Shown piece by piece: positions 40,532 to 50,284 of a stretch of 64,000 bases of DNA. The DNA comes from Halomonas qaidamensis (GTDB taxonomy: Bacteria; Pseudomonadota; Gammaproteobacteria; Pseudomonadales; Halomonadaceae): positions 1,674,001 through 1,738,000 of the forward strand of contig NZ_CP080627.1 in assembly GCF_025917315.1 (NCBI RefSeq), given 5' to 3'. Below the pieces are notes generated by a model. The model did not search any database. It saw only the letters and a program-made list of their open reading frames with translations, and was not told the DNA's origin. The position numbers and the translations under genes are program-made. The stretch's first letter is position 1. Every line of letters begins with the position of its first letter.

Positions 40532-41597
40532 GTTTGGTTTCCTGAACAGGTGACTGATGCTGCTTCACATGGCGTGGGTCGAAGGCGTCGCGTAATCCTT
40601 CACCAATAAACACCAACAGTGAGAGCATGATGGCAAGCGTCATAAACGCGGTGATGCCGAGCCACGGGGCGTGCAGGTTGTTTTTGCCCTGTGCTGCCAG
40701 TTCGCCCAGTGAAGGAGCTCCAGGCGGCAGGCCAAAGCCTAAGAAGTCCAGCGCAGTGAGCGTGCCAATGGCACCAGTGAACAGGAAAGGGATAAACGTC
40801 AGTGTGGCTACCATAGCGTTAGGTAAAACGTGCCGCCACATAATCAGCCTAGAAGGGAGCCCCATGGCCTTCGCTGCACGAACGTACTCAAGATTGCGTG
40901 CACGCAAAAACTCGGCGCGTACGATATCAACCAGCCCTAGCCACGAAAACAGTAACATTATCCCCAGTAACCACCAGAAGCCTGGCTGCACAAAACTAGC
41001 TAAAATAATCAGTAGAAATAGCACAGGTAACCCAGACCAGATTTCAGTGATGCGCTGGCCGATAAGGTCTACTTTTCCGCCGAAGTATCCCTGCACACCG
41101 CCTACCAGCACGCCCAGTACCAAAGAGCCGGCGGTGAGCACCAAGGCAAAGGCAACCGACAGTCGAAACCCGTAAATGACTCGCGCTAATACATCACGGC
41201 CCTGATCGTCGGTCCCCAGCCAATGGCGCCTATCTGGCGGTGCAGGCGAAGGTTGTGTCATCTGCATATCGAGGGTTTGATAGGAGTAGGGAACGATCGG
41301 CCAAAGCGCCCAACCGTGATCGCTAATTTGCTGTTGAACAAAGGGGTCTAAGTAGTCGGTACGAGTGGGTAAAAAGCCACCGAATTCGGTTTCCGGATAA
41401 TCGACCAGTAACGGCACATACCACTGCCCATCATATTTCATTACAAGGGGCTTATCGTTGGCGATGAGTTCGGCAAATAAGCTGACAATAAACAGAACGC
41501 TAAACAGCCACAACGACACCCGAGCGCGGCGATTGGCTTTAAATGCCGCCAGACGGCGTAACGTAATCGGTGAAAGACGCGAGCTAATAAATGTCAT
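40524..41597 (-). CDS. yejE: Peptide ABC transporter permease (YejE)
   Basis: A 357-residue inner-membrane permease with an N-terminal helix, the long periplasmic stretch typical of YejE (MKYDGQWYVPLLVDYPETEFGG, here about residues 53-74, read in two parts) and a C-terminal permease domain with the EAA loop AAKAMGLPSRLIMWRHVLPN. The motif GTDDQGRDVLARVIYGFR marks the DppC/OppC/YejE group. It is two bases after yejB. Confidence 0.93.
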   Translation of the reverse strand: MTFISSRLSPITLRRLAAFKANRRARVSLWLFSVLFIVSLFAELIANDKPLVMKYDGQWYVPLLVDYPETEFGGFLPTRTDYLDPFVQQQISDHGWALWPIVPYSYQTLDMQMTQPSPAPPDRRHWLGTDDQGRDVLARVIYGFRLSVAFALVLTAGSLVLGVLVGGVQGYFGGKVDLIGQRITEIWSGLPVLFLLIILASFVQPGFWWLLGIMLLFSWLGLVDIVRAEFLRARNLEYVRAAKAMGLPSRLIMWRHVLPNAMVATLTFIPFLFTGAIGTLTALDFLGFGLPPGAPSLGELAAQGKNNLHAPWLGITAFMTLAIMLSLLVFIGEGLRDAFDPRHVKQHQSPVQETKHA

Positions 41598-41599
41598 AT

Positions 41600-42685
41600 T
41601 TATGACTCCCTCGACGCAAAATCAATGCGTGGGTCAACCCACACATAGGTCAAGTCGGATACTAGCTTGAGCAGCAGACCGATCACTGTATATAGAAATA
41701 GTGTTCCGAAAATGACGGGGTAATCACGCTGCATTACCGCCTCAAAACCTAACAAGCCGAGGCCATCCAAGGAAAAAATTACTTCGATGAGCAGTGCGCC
41801 AGTAAAGAAAATGCCAATCATTGCAGAGGGCAAGCCAGCAATGATAATTAGCATAGCGTTGCGGAAAACATGGCCATACAGAATACGCTGCTCGTCAGCG
41901 CCTTTGGCTCGGGCTGTCAGTACGTACTGCTTATGAATTTCATCTAAAAAACTGTTTTTCGTCAGCATGGTGAGGGTGGCAAAACTGCCAATCGCAGCAG
42001 CCAGCACTGGCAGGGTGATATGCCAGAAGTAATCTTTAATTTTGCCCCATGCAGATAGCTCGGAGAAATCGGGTGATGTTAGGCCGCGAAGAGGAAACCA
42101 ATCTAGGTAAGTACCCCCAGCAAATACAACAATAAGGAGGATGGCGAATAAAAAACCTGGGATGGCGTAGCCCACGATTACTAGACCTGAGGTCCAGACA
42201 TCAAAGCGAGATCCATGTCGTAGCGCTTTGCTGATACCTAACGGGATAGAAATGAGATAGACCAACAGCGTTGTCCATAAGCCCAGTGAAATAGACACGG
42301 GCAGGCGTTCGATCATTAGTTCAATGACAGGACGGTCGCGAAAAAAACTGGTGCCGAAATCGAAGGTGAGATAATCCACCATCATGCCGATAAATCGTTC
42401 GTGAGCGGGTTTGTCAAAGCCAAACTGCTGCTCTAACTGCTCAATAAAGCGCGGATCAATCCCTCGTGCACCTCGAGAATCATCGCTAACCTGCACATCC
42501 GCACCACCCATATCCAGGCGTGTGCTTGCCATAGCATCCGCTCCTTCAAAGCGGGCTAGCATTTGATCAATGGGGCCTCCGGGGGCCGCTTGAACGATCA
42601 TGAAGTTAAGCAGCATGATGCCGAGCAGAGTCGGAATCATCAGTAGCAGTCGGCGTAAGGTGTAGCGTGCCACAGTGCGCTCCAT
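41600..42685 (-). CDS. yejB: Peptide ABC transporter permease (YejB)
   Basis: A 361-residue DppB/OppB-type permease: N-terminal [21 protein letters not shown], an approximately 80-residue periplasmic insert ([19 protein letters not shown]) and the EAA loop in [23 protein letters not shown]. It pairs with YejE in the importer. It lies 79 bp downstream of yejA. Confidence 0.93.
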   Translation of the reverse strand: MERTVARYTLRRLLLMIPTLLGIMLLNFMIVQAAPGGPIDQMLARFEGADAMASTRLDMGGADVQVSDDSRGARGIDPRFIEQLEQQFGFDKPAHERFIGMMVDYLTFDFGTSFFRDRPVIELMIERLPVSISLGLWTTLLVYLISIPLGISKALRHGSRFDVWTSGLVIVGYAIPGFLFAILLIVVFAGGTYLDWFPLRGLTSPDFSELSAWGKIKDYFWHITLPVLAAAIGSFATLTMLTKNSFLDEIHKQYVLTARAKGADEQRILYGHVFRNAMLIIIAGLPSAMIGIFFTGALLIEVIFSLDGLGLLGFEAVMQRDYPVIFGTLFLYTVIGLLLKLVSDLTYVWVDPRIDFASRES

Positions 42686-42764
42686 GAGTAAGTGCAGGCC
42701 ATGAAAAACGGCTAGCCAAGCGTTAGTGTAGATAAGCCATTAGTTAATAAGCAGTCTCAGGTTT

Positions 42765-44642
42765 TCAACGGCGACGATTACGACGCTGCAACGCTGCTTC
42801 ACGTTCGGCATCTACCCACCAAGCGTCTAGATCCATGGCATAAGCTGGAAACGGCTCTGGATAGCCAAATTTATCCCACACGGCAATCCGTGTCTCGCCT
42901 GAATGATAATGAGGGATGACATAAAATCCCCAACGCAGTACTCGATCAAGCGCTTTTGCAATGGTGTCCAGCGTTTCGCGGTCGTTAGCACGAATGAGCT
43001 GCTCCACTAGTGCATCAACAGCAGGGTGGGCAAGGGCCATGCGATTACGACTTTGTGGCGCCTCTGCGGCAGCACTGGTCCAGTAGTCGCGCTGCTCATT
43101 ACCAGGGTTGTTAGACTGCGGGAAGTGGCTGATGACCATATCGTAATCGTAGCTGCGTACCCGGTTAAGATACTGATTGATATCGACAATGCGTAGCGAC
43201 GTTTGAACCCCAAGACGCGCCATATTGCGCAGCATGGGTTGCACAACACGCTCAAGTCCCGAGTCGTATAGCAGTACTTCTAGTGTAAGCGGTCGGCCTG
43301 TCTCGCTGTTCACTAGCACACCATTTTCTATGCGATAGCCAGCATCACGCAGCAGATCAAGCGCAAGCCGCAAACGCTCACGTAGGTCGGTAGGGTGTTC
43401 GATGGGCAGCGGGTCAGTGAATAGTCGTTCTGAATGATGGGAGTCAATCAACGCTTCACGGAACGGTTCGAGCAGCGCAAACTCTTCCTCTGACGGTGTT
43501 CCAATCGCTTCCATTTCAGAGTTTTGAAAGAAACTTTCCGTGCGCCGATAGGTATCATAGAAAATGTTAGTGTTAAGCCAGGGAAAATCGAACGTAAGGC
43601 TCAGTGCTTCTCGGACCCTTGGGTCTTGAAATTTTTCTTTACGTAAGTTGAAGACAAACGCCTGCATCATGGATGGGTTAACATCGGGTACAGTAATTCG
43701 CTTTATCAAACCGTCACGATAAGCTGGGAAATTATAGCCAATCGCCCAAGTGGCGGCGCGTGCATCTGTCCGATAGTCGGTAAGTCCTGCTTTGAAGGCT
43801 TCCCAAGCAATATCCCGGTCACGGTAATACTCGTACACAACACGGTCAATATTGTAACGGCCAACATTGACGGGTAAGTGCTTACCCCAATAGTTGTCAT
43901 CTCGCTGATAGACAATGCGCCGCCCAGGATCTACTTCGCTAATGCGATAAGGCCCAGACCCCGGGTGAGCCTCTAAGGTGGGAGACGTGAAATCGCGCGG
44001 TTCCCAGTAGTGGCGAGGTAAAATAGGGAGTTGTGCAACAATCAGTGGCAACTCACGTGATTCTGTGTCGTTAAATTCAAAACGGACCAAATGATCGTTT
44101 AAGGCGACAACTCTCTCGACACCTGAATAGTAGCTGCTGTAGAAGGGGTTACCTTCTTCACGTAACAAATTTAGAGAGAATACTACGTCATAGGCAGTTA
44201 CTGGTTCACCGTCCTGAAAGCGTGCCTCTGGACGCAAATCAAACTCTATCCACTGGCGATCTGGGGCTAAGCGAACGCCTTCAGCCAGCAGACCGTACAA
44301 ACTGAAGGGCTCGCCAGGATTACTCGCCATCAGCGAGTCGTAAATCTGAAAAATGCCGGTAACAGGCGTGCCACGAATAATAAACGGGTTGGTAGAGTCG
44401 AAGCTGCCGCCCACAGCGGTATGTGTAATTGTTCCACCCTTGGGGGCGGAAGGGTTCACGTGGGGGAAGTAGGCAAAGTCGGGAGGAAGCTGTGGGCTAT
44501 TGTAAAGAGATAGCCCGTGCACAGTCTCAACGGGTGTAGAAGTGTTGTTGTCGGCGACGTTTTCAGAAGCCAACAGCGACAGGCTTAGCAGCAAGCCGCT
44601 GGTTAACAAAAGTGCTTTGGTAAACAACACACTACGTAGCAT
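42765..44642 (-). CDS. yejA: Extracellular solute-binding protein (YejA)
   Basis: A 625-residue periplasmic SBP_bac_5-type binding protein. The signal peptide spans about residues 1-25 (LLTSGLLLSLSLLASE), followed by HGLSLYNSPQLPPDFAYFPHVNP, typical of YejA. The E. coli system imports peptides and the antibiotic microcin C. It is the first gene of yejABEF on the minus strand. The extreme C-terminus is Arg-rich (LQRRNRRR), which is unusual for a binding protein. Confidence 0.93.
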   Translation of the reverse strand: MLRSVLFTKALLLTSGLLLSLSLLASENVADNNTSTPVETVHGLSLYNSPQLPPDFAYFPHVNPSAPKGGTITHTAVGGSFDSTNPFIIRGTPVTGIFQIYDSLMASNPGEPFSLYGLLAEGVRLAPDRQWIEFDLRPEARFQDGEPVTAYDVVFSLNLLREEGNPFYSSYYSGVERVVALNDHLVRFEFNDTESRELPLIVAQLPILPRHYWEPRDFTSPTLEAHPGSGPYRISEVDPGRRIVYQRDDNYWGKHLPVNVGRYNIDRVVYEYYRDRDIAWEAFKAGLTDYRTDARAATWAIGYNFPAYRDGLIKRITVPDVNPSMMQAFVFNLRKEKFQDPRVREALSLTFDFPWLNTNIFYDTYRRTESFFQNSEMEAIGTPSEEEFALLEPFREALIDSHHSERLFTDPLPIEHPTDLRERLRLALDLLRDAGYRIENGVLVNSETGRPLTLEVLLYDSGLERVVQPMLRNMARLGVQTSLRIVDINQYLNRVRSYDYDMVISHFPQSNNPGNEQRDYWTSAAAEAPQSRNRMALAHPAVDALVEQLIRANDRETLDTIAKALDRVLRWGFYVIPHYHSGETRIAVWDKFGYPEPFPAYAMDLDAWWVDAEREAALQRRNRRR

Positions 44643-44670
44643 TGGTAACTTCCTGTAACAACAAAGGCTT

Positions 44671-44712
44671 AGTAGTTGAGTCTTGGTAGTTGAGTCTTAG
44701 TAGCCTAGTCTT
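44671..44712. repeat. 14-bp tandem repeat, three copies, in the yejA leader region
   Basis: AGTAGTTGAGTCTT (44671-44684), GGTAGTTGAGTCTT (44685-44698) and a diverged AGTAGCCTAGTCTT (44699-44712). It lies 29-70 bp upstream of the yejA start, between mltD and yejA, so it may overlap the yejA promoter or leader. Confidence 0.85.
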
Positions 44713-44857
44713 AATAACTGGATAACTGGCCTTAGAAACTGAGGCGCAGCTGATAAGACAATGTTATGGCGATGATAATAACTGAGACATAGCCACAAAA
44801 GACTAATAAAGACTACTTTTAAACCTAGTTAACAAAGCCTGGTTGGTTTCCCCCATG

Positions 44858-46063
44858 TTACCGTCCTGAAAGCGACAGCAGTTGGCCTGGCTTCAGAGCC
44901 TCTGGGCGTTCGATAGCATTCCATCTGATTAAGTCTTGCTGAGCGACATTATAGCGGGCTGCAATCACAGAAAGGTTATCGCCACTTTCAACGCGGTGAA
45001 CGTCAGGCGTGTTGGTCGATGCTAATGAGGTGCTGCTTGATTGCGAAAGCTGAGCTAATACCTGAGTGTCAACTTCTTCAGGCACAAGTAACGTCTGCGC
45101 GCTGCGTGGGTCAAGGCTGCCATTTAGCAGGCCAGGGTTTAGCTCGGCCAGCGCGGTTTGGCTGACATCAAGAAGCTGAGAGGCTTGCGCTAGGCTAACT
45201 GGTTGCTCCAGCTGAACTTTGGCAAAAGCGGGATCAGGGTGAATGTCGGGCAGTGCAACGCCATACTGTTCTGGATCATTGATGATCGTCGCAATTGCTT
45301 TAAGTTTAGGAACATAATACATCGTTTCGTGGGGTAGGGATAGTTCCCAGTAGTCGCCTGCAAGGCCTTGGCCCTGAGCTTGGCGTTGCGCACGGTTAAC
45401 GGTGCCAGCACCGGCGTTGTAAGCGGCCAGCGAGAGCATCAGGTCGCCCTCGTACCACTCATCAGCCTGCATTTCCAGGTAATCAAGCGCTGCTGCAGTA
45501 GACGTTACTACGTCTAAACGACCATCGTAATTGCCGTTGCGAACCAAGCCTAATGCATCTCCTGTACCTGGCATGAACTGCCAAAGCCCAGCGGCTCCTC
45601 GATGGCTTCGGGCGCTTGGATCGAAAGAACTCTCAACAAACGGAATCAGTGCAATTTCACCAGGAAGACCGCGTTCAGTTACTTGCTGGGTGATCCAAGC
45701 AAGCCAGGGCGTCGCGCGCTCAGTGATAGCGGCAATATTTTGCGGGCTGGAACGATAGTGCTCTATCCATTTATCGACACGTGCTTGCGCATCGGCAGGT
45801 AACTGTTTTTCCTGCCACTGGAAGCTGTCACGTAGTGTGCTCCACGCATCTTGGGGTTGCAGTTCTAGTGCTTCCCAGAAGTGATGCTGAAAGGCAGTGG
45901 GGCGGAAGTTGGGTGAAGCAGGCGCGTCCATAAGGGCGCTTTCAGATTGGTATGCTTCGGTAGTAGAGGCTTGAGAGCTGGCCGCTGCGGCTAAAAATAG
46001 GCTCACAATAACAGTGCTTCCAGCGCTTAGTAATAAGCGCTGGCGAATCGTTCGATAAGTCAT
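44858..46063 (-). CDS. mltD: Membrane-bound lytic murein transglycosylase D
   Basis: A peptidoglycan-cleaving transglycosylase of 401 residues. A signal sequence (about 1-32) precedes an SLT domain with the catalytic Glu in IPFVESSFDP and the downstream AAGLWQFMPGT and SLAAYNAGAGTV. One full LysM domain (HRVESGDNLSVIAARYNV) is at the C-terminus, with a weaker LysM-like segment before it. No lipobox Cys is visible, so unlike E. coli MltD it may not be lipid-anchored. It lies 28 bp downstream of gloB. Confidence 0.9.
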   Translation of the reverse strand: MTYRTIRQRLLLSAGSTVIVSLFLAAAASSQASTTEAYQSESALMDAPASPNFRPTAFQHHFWEALELQPQDAWSTLRDSFQWQEKQLPADAQARVDKWIEHYRSSPQNIAAITERATPWLAWITQQVTERGLPGEIALIPFVESSFDPSARSHRGAAGLWQFMPGTGDALGLVRNGNYDGRLDVVTSTAAALDYLEMQADEWYEGDLMLSLAAYNAGAGTVNRAQRQAQGQGLAGDYWELSLPHETMYYVPKLKAIATIINDPEQYGVALPDIHPDPAFAKVQLEQPVSLAQASQLLDVSQTALAELNPGLLNGSLDPRSAQTLLVPEEVDTQVLAQLSQSSSTSLASTNTPDVHRVESGDNLSVIAARYNVAQQDLIRWNAIERPEALKPGQLLSLSGR

Positions 46064-46091
46064 AGTCGGTTCGTTTTACTCGATAGCGTTT

Positions 46092-46859
46092 TTAAAAACG
46101 GTTCTTCCACTCACGTAACGTGGAGAACGTGGCGAGATCATCATCATTGGCCCCTTGGGTACCTACTGCTTGACGCACACTATTGGTGCTCACACGCAAG
46201 TAGGGGTTGATCTTCAGCTCGCGTCCTATCGTGCTGGGTAAGGTAGGTCGGTCTAATGCCCGAGCCTTCTCACACTCCTGCAATGCATATTTAACGTCTT
46301 CGTTATCAGGGTCTGCAGCACGAGCAAAGGTTAGATTCGCTTGCGTATATTCATGCGCTGCAAAGACCAGCGTATCCTCTGGGAGTTCCGCTAATGTTTG
46401 AAGAGATGCAAACATTTGCTCTGGCGACCCTTCAAACAGCCGACCACATCCACCACAAAATAGGGTGTCGCCGCAGAAAAGTAGCGCAGGAATGCCTGGG
46501 GTGAAGTAGCTCACATGATCTAATGTATGCCCTGGCGTTGCTATAACTTCAAACAGACGGCCCATGATACGTACTTCATCGCCATGTCCTACCTGTTCAT
46601 CAATGCCTTCAATGGTCGGGTTGGAGGGGCCAATCACCCGAGGCGAGAAGCGTTTAATCAGCTCTGAAAGGCCACCGGTATGATCATGATGATGGTGAGT
46701 GATTAAAATCGTATCAAGCGTTAAGGATTCTCGCTCAAGAAGCTCAATCACAGGCGTTGCTTCACCGGGATCCACCACGCAAACGCTTTGACTGGTATCC
46801 TGTCTTAATAGCCAAATGTAGTTATCGCTAAGTGCGGGAATCGGTGTCACGCTCATCAT
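46092..46859 (-). CDS. gloB: Hydroxyacylglutathione hydrolase (glyoxalase II)
   Basis: Hydrolyses S-lactoylglutathione to lactate and glutathione in methylglyoxal detoxification. The 255-residue metallo-beta-lactamase-fold protein has the metal motif THHHHDHTGG, CGDTLFCGGCGRLFEG and the late AAHEYTQAN. The in-frame region extends upstream, but AAGGA precedes the double ATG at 46859/46856, giving (M)MSVTPIPALSDNYIW like known GloB. It is divergent from the methyltransferase gene, a conserved pair. Confidence 0.93.
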   Translation of the reverse strand: MMSVTPIPALSDNYIWLLRQDTSQSVCVVDPGEATPVIELLERESLTLDTILITHHHHDHTGGLSELIKRFSPRVIGPSNPTIEGIDEQVGHGDEVRIMGRLFEVIATPGHTLDHVSYFTPGIPALLFCGDTLFCGGCGRLFEGSPEQMFASLQTLAELPEDTLVFAAHEYTQANLTFARAADPDNEDVKYALQECEKARALDRPTLPSTIGRELKINPYLRVSTNSVRQAVGTQGANDDDLATFSTLREWKNRF

Positions 46860-46970
46860 GGGCGAGATCCTTTGAAGTTCAAAATAGACGCTTAATGAAA
46901 CGCTTTTCTGTGCGCCAATGCTGGCGCTCAAAACGTTAAAAAGCAGTTACTGTGGAGGGAAGCGCTGTTC

Positions 46971-47768
46971 ATGTCAACTTCGTCAATGGCAACCCGGCTC
47001 GCCCAGCAGATGGCAGAAAGCCAAGCGTACTGGCAAACAGAAGCAGGCCGTTCGCTATGGGAAACGCAGCGAGCGTGTTTGGGGCCGCTGGTTGAAGGGC
47101 GCAAAGGTGGCCACAGTTTAGAGATGAGCATGGGGCCCACATTGATGACGATGTCGGCCATTCCGCATGTCATTCGCTGGTCGCCGACGAGAGCAGCGGC
47201 AGAGTCCTCGTCTACGTTAGTCTGTCCACCAGATCACCTTGCCTTACCAGATCGCAGTTTGGAGGTAGTGGTTATTCATCACTGGCTAGAGCATCTGTCA
47301 GACGCCCATCATGTCTTACAAGAAGCCGCTCGGGTAACATCAGACAATGGTGTGTTAGTGCTTTTTGGGTTTAATCCAATCGGATTGAACGGGTTAACCC
47401 AGCGTTGGCGTAAGCAGCAGGCAAACTACCCCTGGAGCGGCCAGTGGCGTACTGCTAGTCGTTTGCGTGACTGGTTGGCATTTGTCGATTTTGACGTGGA
47501 ACGCGTAGACTATTGCTGCTTTCGGGGGCCGATGAGCACCACCTGTGGAGAGCGCTGGGAAGCATTGGGACGCAGGCACAATTTACCGTTGGGTGAAAGT
47601 TATATGATTCAAGCGCAGCGGCGGCAGCGTCATGCGCCGATAGAGCGTCTTAAATTTGGGTTGCGCGCACCGGTTACATCCTCCTCTTTGGGAGCCACAC
47701 GAACCGGTGTTTCTGCGCGATACCACTCAGGTCAACGTCGTTTAGAAAAGGATAGTGAAAGTGAGTAA
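46971..47768 (+). CDS. SAM-dependent methyltransferase (class I, type 11)
   Basis: A 265-residue putative methyltransferase usually found between gloB and rnhA. The C-terminal part of the Rossmann fold is clear ([44 protein letters not shown]), while the usual N-terminal GxGxG SAM loop is not recognisable, which fits this degenerate subfamily. The substrate is unknown. The stop overlaps the rnhA start by eight bases. Confidence 0.85.
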   Translation: MSTSSMATRLAQQMAESQAYWQTEAGRSLWETQRACLGPLVEGRKGGHSLEMSMGPTLMTMSAIPHVIRWSPTRAAAESSSTLVCPPDHLALPDRSLEVVVIHHWLEHLSDAHHVLQEAARVTSDNGVLVLFGFNPIGLNGLTQRWRKQQANYPWSGQWRTASRLRDWLAFVDFDVERVDYCCFRGPMSTTCGERWEALGRRHNLPLGESYMIQAQRRQRHAPIERLKFGLRAPVTSSSLGATRTGVSARYHSGQRRLEKDSESE

Positions 47769-48240
47769 GCAAGCAACCGATGGGTTGCCTCGCGTTACGG
47801 TGTATACCGATGGGGCCTGCCGAGGAAATCCAGGCCCAGGCGGCTGGGGAGTTGTGCTGTCAAGCGGGCAGCACGAGAAGACATTAAAAGGCTTTGAAGC
47901 AGATACCACCAATAACCGCATGGAGTTAATAGCGGCGATTATGGCATTGCGTACCTTGAACAAGCCTTGTGAAGTAGCTCTCTGGACTGATTCTCAGTAT
48001 GTGCGCCAGGGAATTACTCAATGGATTCACAATTGGATTAAGCGAGGCTGGAAGACAGCGGCCAAACAACCGGTTAAAAACGCTGAGCTTTGGAAGACTC
48101 TCCACGAGGAAACGCAGCGACATCGTGTCGAGTGGCATTGGGTGAAGGGGCATAGCGGGCACCCCGGCAATGAGCGCGCCGACGCGTTGGCCAACGAAGC
48201 TATTGATGAGCATAACAGGAGAGCAGCATGCGCCAAGTAA
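47761..48240 (+). CDS. rnhA: Ribonuclease HI
   Basis: Degrades the RNA strand of RNA-DNA hybrids during replication. A 159-residue protein with [16 protein letters not shown] (first catalytic Asp), [13 protein letters not shown] (Glu), [10 protein letters not shown] (Asp) and [10 protein letters not shown] (last Asp). Two GTG starts are possible; the one at 47761 lies eight bases after AAGGA and is preferred over 47755. The end overlaps dnaQ by 13 bases, as in many gammaproteobacteria. Confidence 0.95.
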   Translation: MSKQATDGLPRVTVYTDGACRGNPGPGGWGVVLSSGQHEKTLKGFEADTTNNRMELIAAIMALRTLNKPCEVALWTDSQYVRQGITQWIHNWIKRGWKTAAKQPVKNAELWKTLHEETQRHRVEWHWVKGHSGHPGNERADALANEAIDEHNRRAACAK

Positions 48241-48980
48241 TCTTGGATACTGAAACAACTGGTATTGACCCAAAAGATGGCCACCGATTAGTGGAAATTG
48301 GCGCCGTCGAAATGATCAACCGGCGGTTTACAGGGCGCTCCTATCATCAATATATCAATCCTGAACGGCATATTGATGCTGAAGTCGTGGCGGTTCACGG
48401 TATTGATGACGCCAAGGTGGCTAATGAGCCGGTGTTTGCCGATATAGCGGATGACTTCTGGGCATTTATAGCAGGGGCCGAGCTGGTGATTCATAACGCC
48501 CCCTTTGATGTGGGGTTTATTGATCATGAGTTAACCATGTTAAACCAGCGGCGACGGTCACCCGCATTAGGCCCTGTTAGTGAGCATTGCCGTATTCTTG
48601 ATACGCTGGTGATGGCCCGTCAGATGCACCCCGGCCAGCGTAATAGCCTCGATGCGTTATGCAAGCGCTACGATATTGATAATGGCCATCGTGTGTTGCA
48701 CGGCGCATTGCTTGATGCTGAGATCTTAGCCGACGTCTATCTGGCGATGACCGGCGGACAAACGGCGCTGACGCTTGATTCAGAATCATCGTCCGGTGAG
48801 CAGCAAAGTAATCAAGCCAATGAAGGGCTATCGGTAAAGCGTTTAGCGCTGACGCCAGGGCAGTTGAGGGTCGTCCGGCCTAGTGAAGAAGAGCGCGCAG
48901 CCCACCAAGCTAAGTGCCAAGCACATCAGTTACATTGGTTCGAGAGTGGTTTGACTGAAGGTAATCGTGGCGATGCTTAG
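48228..48980 (+). CDS. dnaQ: DNA polymerase III epsilon subunit (proofreading exonuclease)
   Basis: A 250-residue DEDDh 3'-5' exonuclease. Exo I is [20 protein letters not shown], Exo II is [16 protein letters not shown] and Exo III has [14 protein letters not shown]. The C-terminal tail after the exonuclease domain is the alpha-binding region. The start lies inside rnhA and the end overlaps nudC by 14 bases, so the three genes are tightly coupled. Confidence 0.95.
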   Translation: MRQVILDTETTGIDPKDGHRLVEIGAVEMINRRFTGRSYHQYINPERHIDAEVVAVHGIDDAKVANEPVFADIADDFWAFIAGAELVIHNAPFDVGFIDHELTMLNQRRRSPALGPVSEHCRILDTLVMARQMHPGQRNSLDALCKRYDIDNGHRVLHGALLDAEILADVYLAMTGGQTALTLDSESSSGEQQSNQANEGLSVKRLALTPGQLRVVRPSEEERAAHQAKCQAHQLHWFESGLTEGNRGDA

Positions 48981-49752
48981 ACGTGAAATTCCCCATTATG
49001 CGCGAGAAGGTCGTGTTATTCGTGTGTCCCGAAGTCATCTAGCGCCAGCACCACTGGCTGAAAGCGGCGAGTTAACGCCGTTACAACCGACTCAACCATG
49101 GGATGAACGTATGCAGCCGCTGTGCTATTGGCACGATGAGCCGGTGGCGCTCTTTGTGGAAAGTAAGCCGGGTGAGGACTGGATAGATGGACGGCAGTGG
49201 CTAGGGGAGTTACCTGCTTCCTGGTTTAGCCTCCTATCGACGGCACTTCAAGTCGGTGCTTGGTTAGAGAACCATCGTTTTTGTGGGCGTTGTGGCGAGA
49301 AGGCCACCAAGTTGGAAGCTGAGTTTGCTATGCACTGCCATGCTTGCGGGCATCGCAACTATCCGCGTATTTCTCCCTGCATTATTACGCTAGTCACCAG
49401 TGGAGAGGCGATGTTGTTAGCACGAAGCCCAAGATTTCCACCCGGACGTTACTCGACGCTTGCGGGCTTTATTGAGCCTGGAGAGTCTGCTGAAGAAGCG
49501 GTGCATCGTGAGATATACGAAGAGGTAGGCGTGCATGTGGAAAAGCTTCGTTATCATCAAAGCCAAGCGTGGCCATTTCCGCATTCGCTAATGTTTGGTT
49601 TTTTTGCCGAAGCGACGACGCGGCGCATTCATATTGATGGTGTGGAAATTAGCGATGCCGCTTGGTTTTCGCCAAGGCAATTGCCTTCGCTGCCGCCACC
49701 GTACTCTATTTCACGTGAACTTATCGAAACACATCTCGCCCGCTGGCGGTAA
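48967..49752 (+). CDS. nudC: NAD(+) diphosphatase / NAD-capped RNA decapping enzyme
   Basis: A 261-residue NudC: the zinc ribbon (FCGRCGEKATKLE and MHCHACGHRNYPRISPC), Nudix box (GFIEPGESAEEAVHREIYEEVGV, spanning about residues 165-187) and the SQAWPFP motif characteristic of NADH diphosphatases. Start is probably GTG at 48967 or ATG at 48973; neither has a strong ribosome site because the gene overlaps dnaQ. The enzyme hydrolyses NAD(H) and removes NAD caps from RNA. Confidence 0.92.
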   Translation: MAMLRREIPHYAREGRVIRVSRSHLAPAPLAESGELTPLQPTQPWDERMQPLCYWHDEPVALFVESKPGEDWIDGRQWLGELPASWFSLLSTALQVGAWLENHRFCGRCGEKATKLEAEFAMHCHACGHRNYPRISPCIITLVTSGEAMLLARSPRFPPGRYSTLAGFIEPGESAEEAVHREIYEEVGVHVEKLRYHQSQAWPFPHSLMFGFFAEATTRRIHIDGVEISDAAWFSPRQLPSLPPPYSISRELIETHLARWR

Positions 49753-49767
49753 CAGCACGCGGGCGAG
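49735..49767. terminator. Possible terminator between nudC and the SCP2 gene
   Basis: A 9-bp GC-rich stem (49735-49743 with 49759-49767) with a 15-base loop, overlapping the nudC stop. There is no T-tract, so it is weak evidence. Confidence 0.35.
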
Positions 49768-49775
49768 AATGGGCG

Positions 49776-50087
49776 TTATTTGCTGGGAAACAGGCTGGTC
49801 AGTTTAGTGGCCAGCATGACATTGCCAGTAGCTTTTAGCTTACCTGTCATGAAGGCTGTCATACCATTGATATCGCCACTCATAATGCCTTTTAGCGTAT
49901 CTGTGGTCATGCTTAGGCTGACTGAGGGGTCATCATGTTCTCCTTCGTGTACACCTAGTGTTCCATCTTGAATATTCAGGTAATGGCTGCCTGCATCAGA
50001 AAAATGGAATTGAAACACCTCATTCATGCCCTTGGCGGCTTCTGGGCTGAAGCGGGATTGCAGCTTATCTAACGTATTCGATGACAT
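49776..50087 (-). CDS. SCP2 sterol-carrier-domain protein
   Basis: A 103-residue single-domain SCP2 protein. The pattern YLNIQDGTLGVHEGEHDDPSVSL followed by GDINGMTAFMTGKLKATGN (about residues 36-93) is typical. Such proteins bind lipids in a hydrophobic tunnel; the bacterial physiological ligand is not known. It is convergent with nudC and has a 197-bp intergenic region upstream before sohB. Confidence 0.88.
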   Translation of the reverse strand: MSSNTLDKLQSRFSPEAAKGMNEVFQFHFSDAGSHYLNIQDGTLGVHEGEHDDPSVSLSMTTDTLKGIMSGDINGMTAFMTGKLKATGNVMLATKLTSLFPSK

Positions 50088-50284
50088 AATAAATTCTCAA
50101 AAATTATTTGGTCGTTAGCCCAGCGTAGGCAAGGCGTTAGGTGAGGTTCTCACAATGCGACAAACGAGGTTATTTTAAACAAGTGTTTTAATCAAGCGAG
50201 TTTGTCAATCTTAATGACTTAAACCGTCATTTGGCAAAACGTTAATCGGTATAAACGTTTAAAAACAGTGACAGGAGAGAACGT

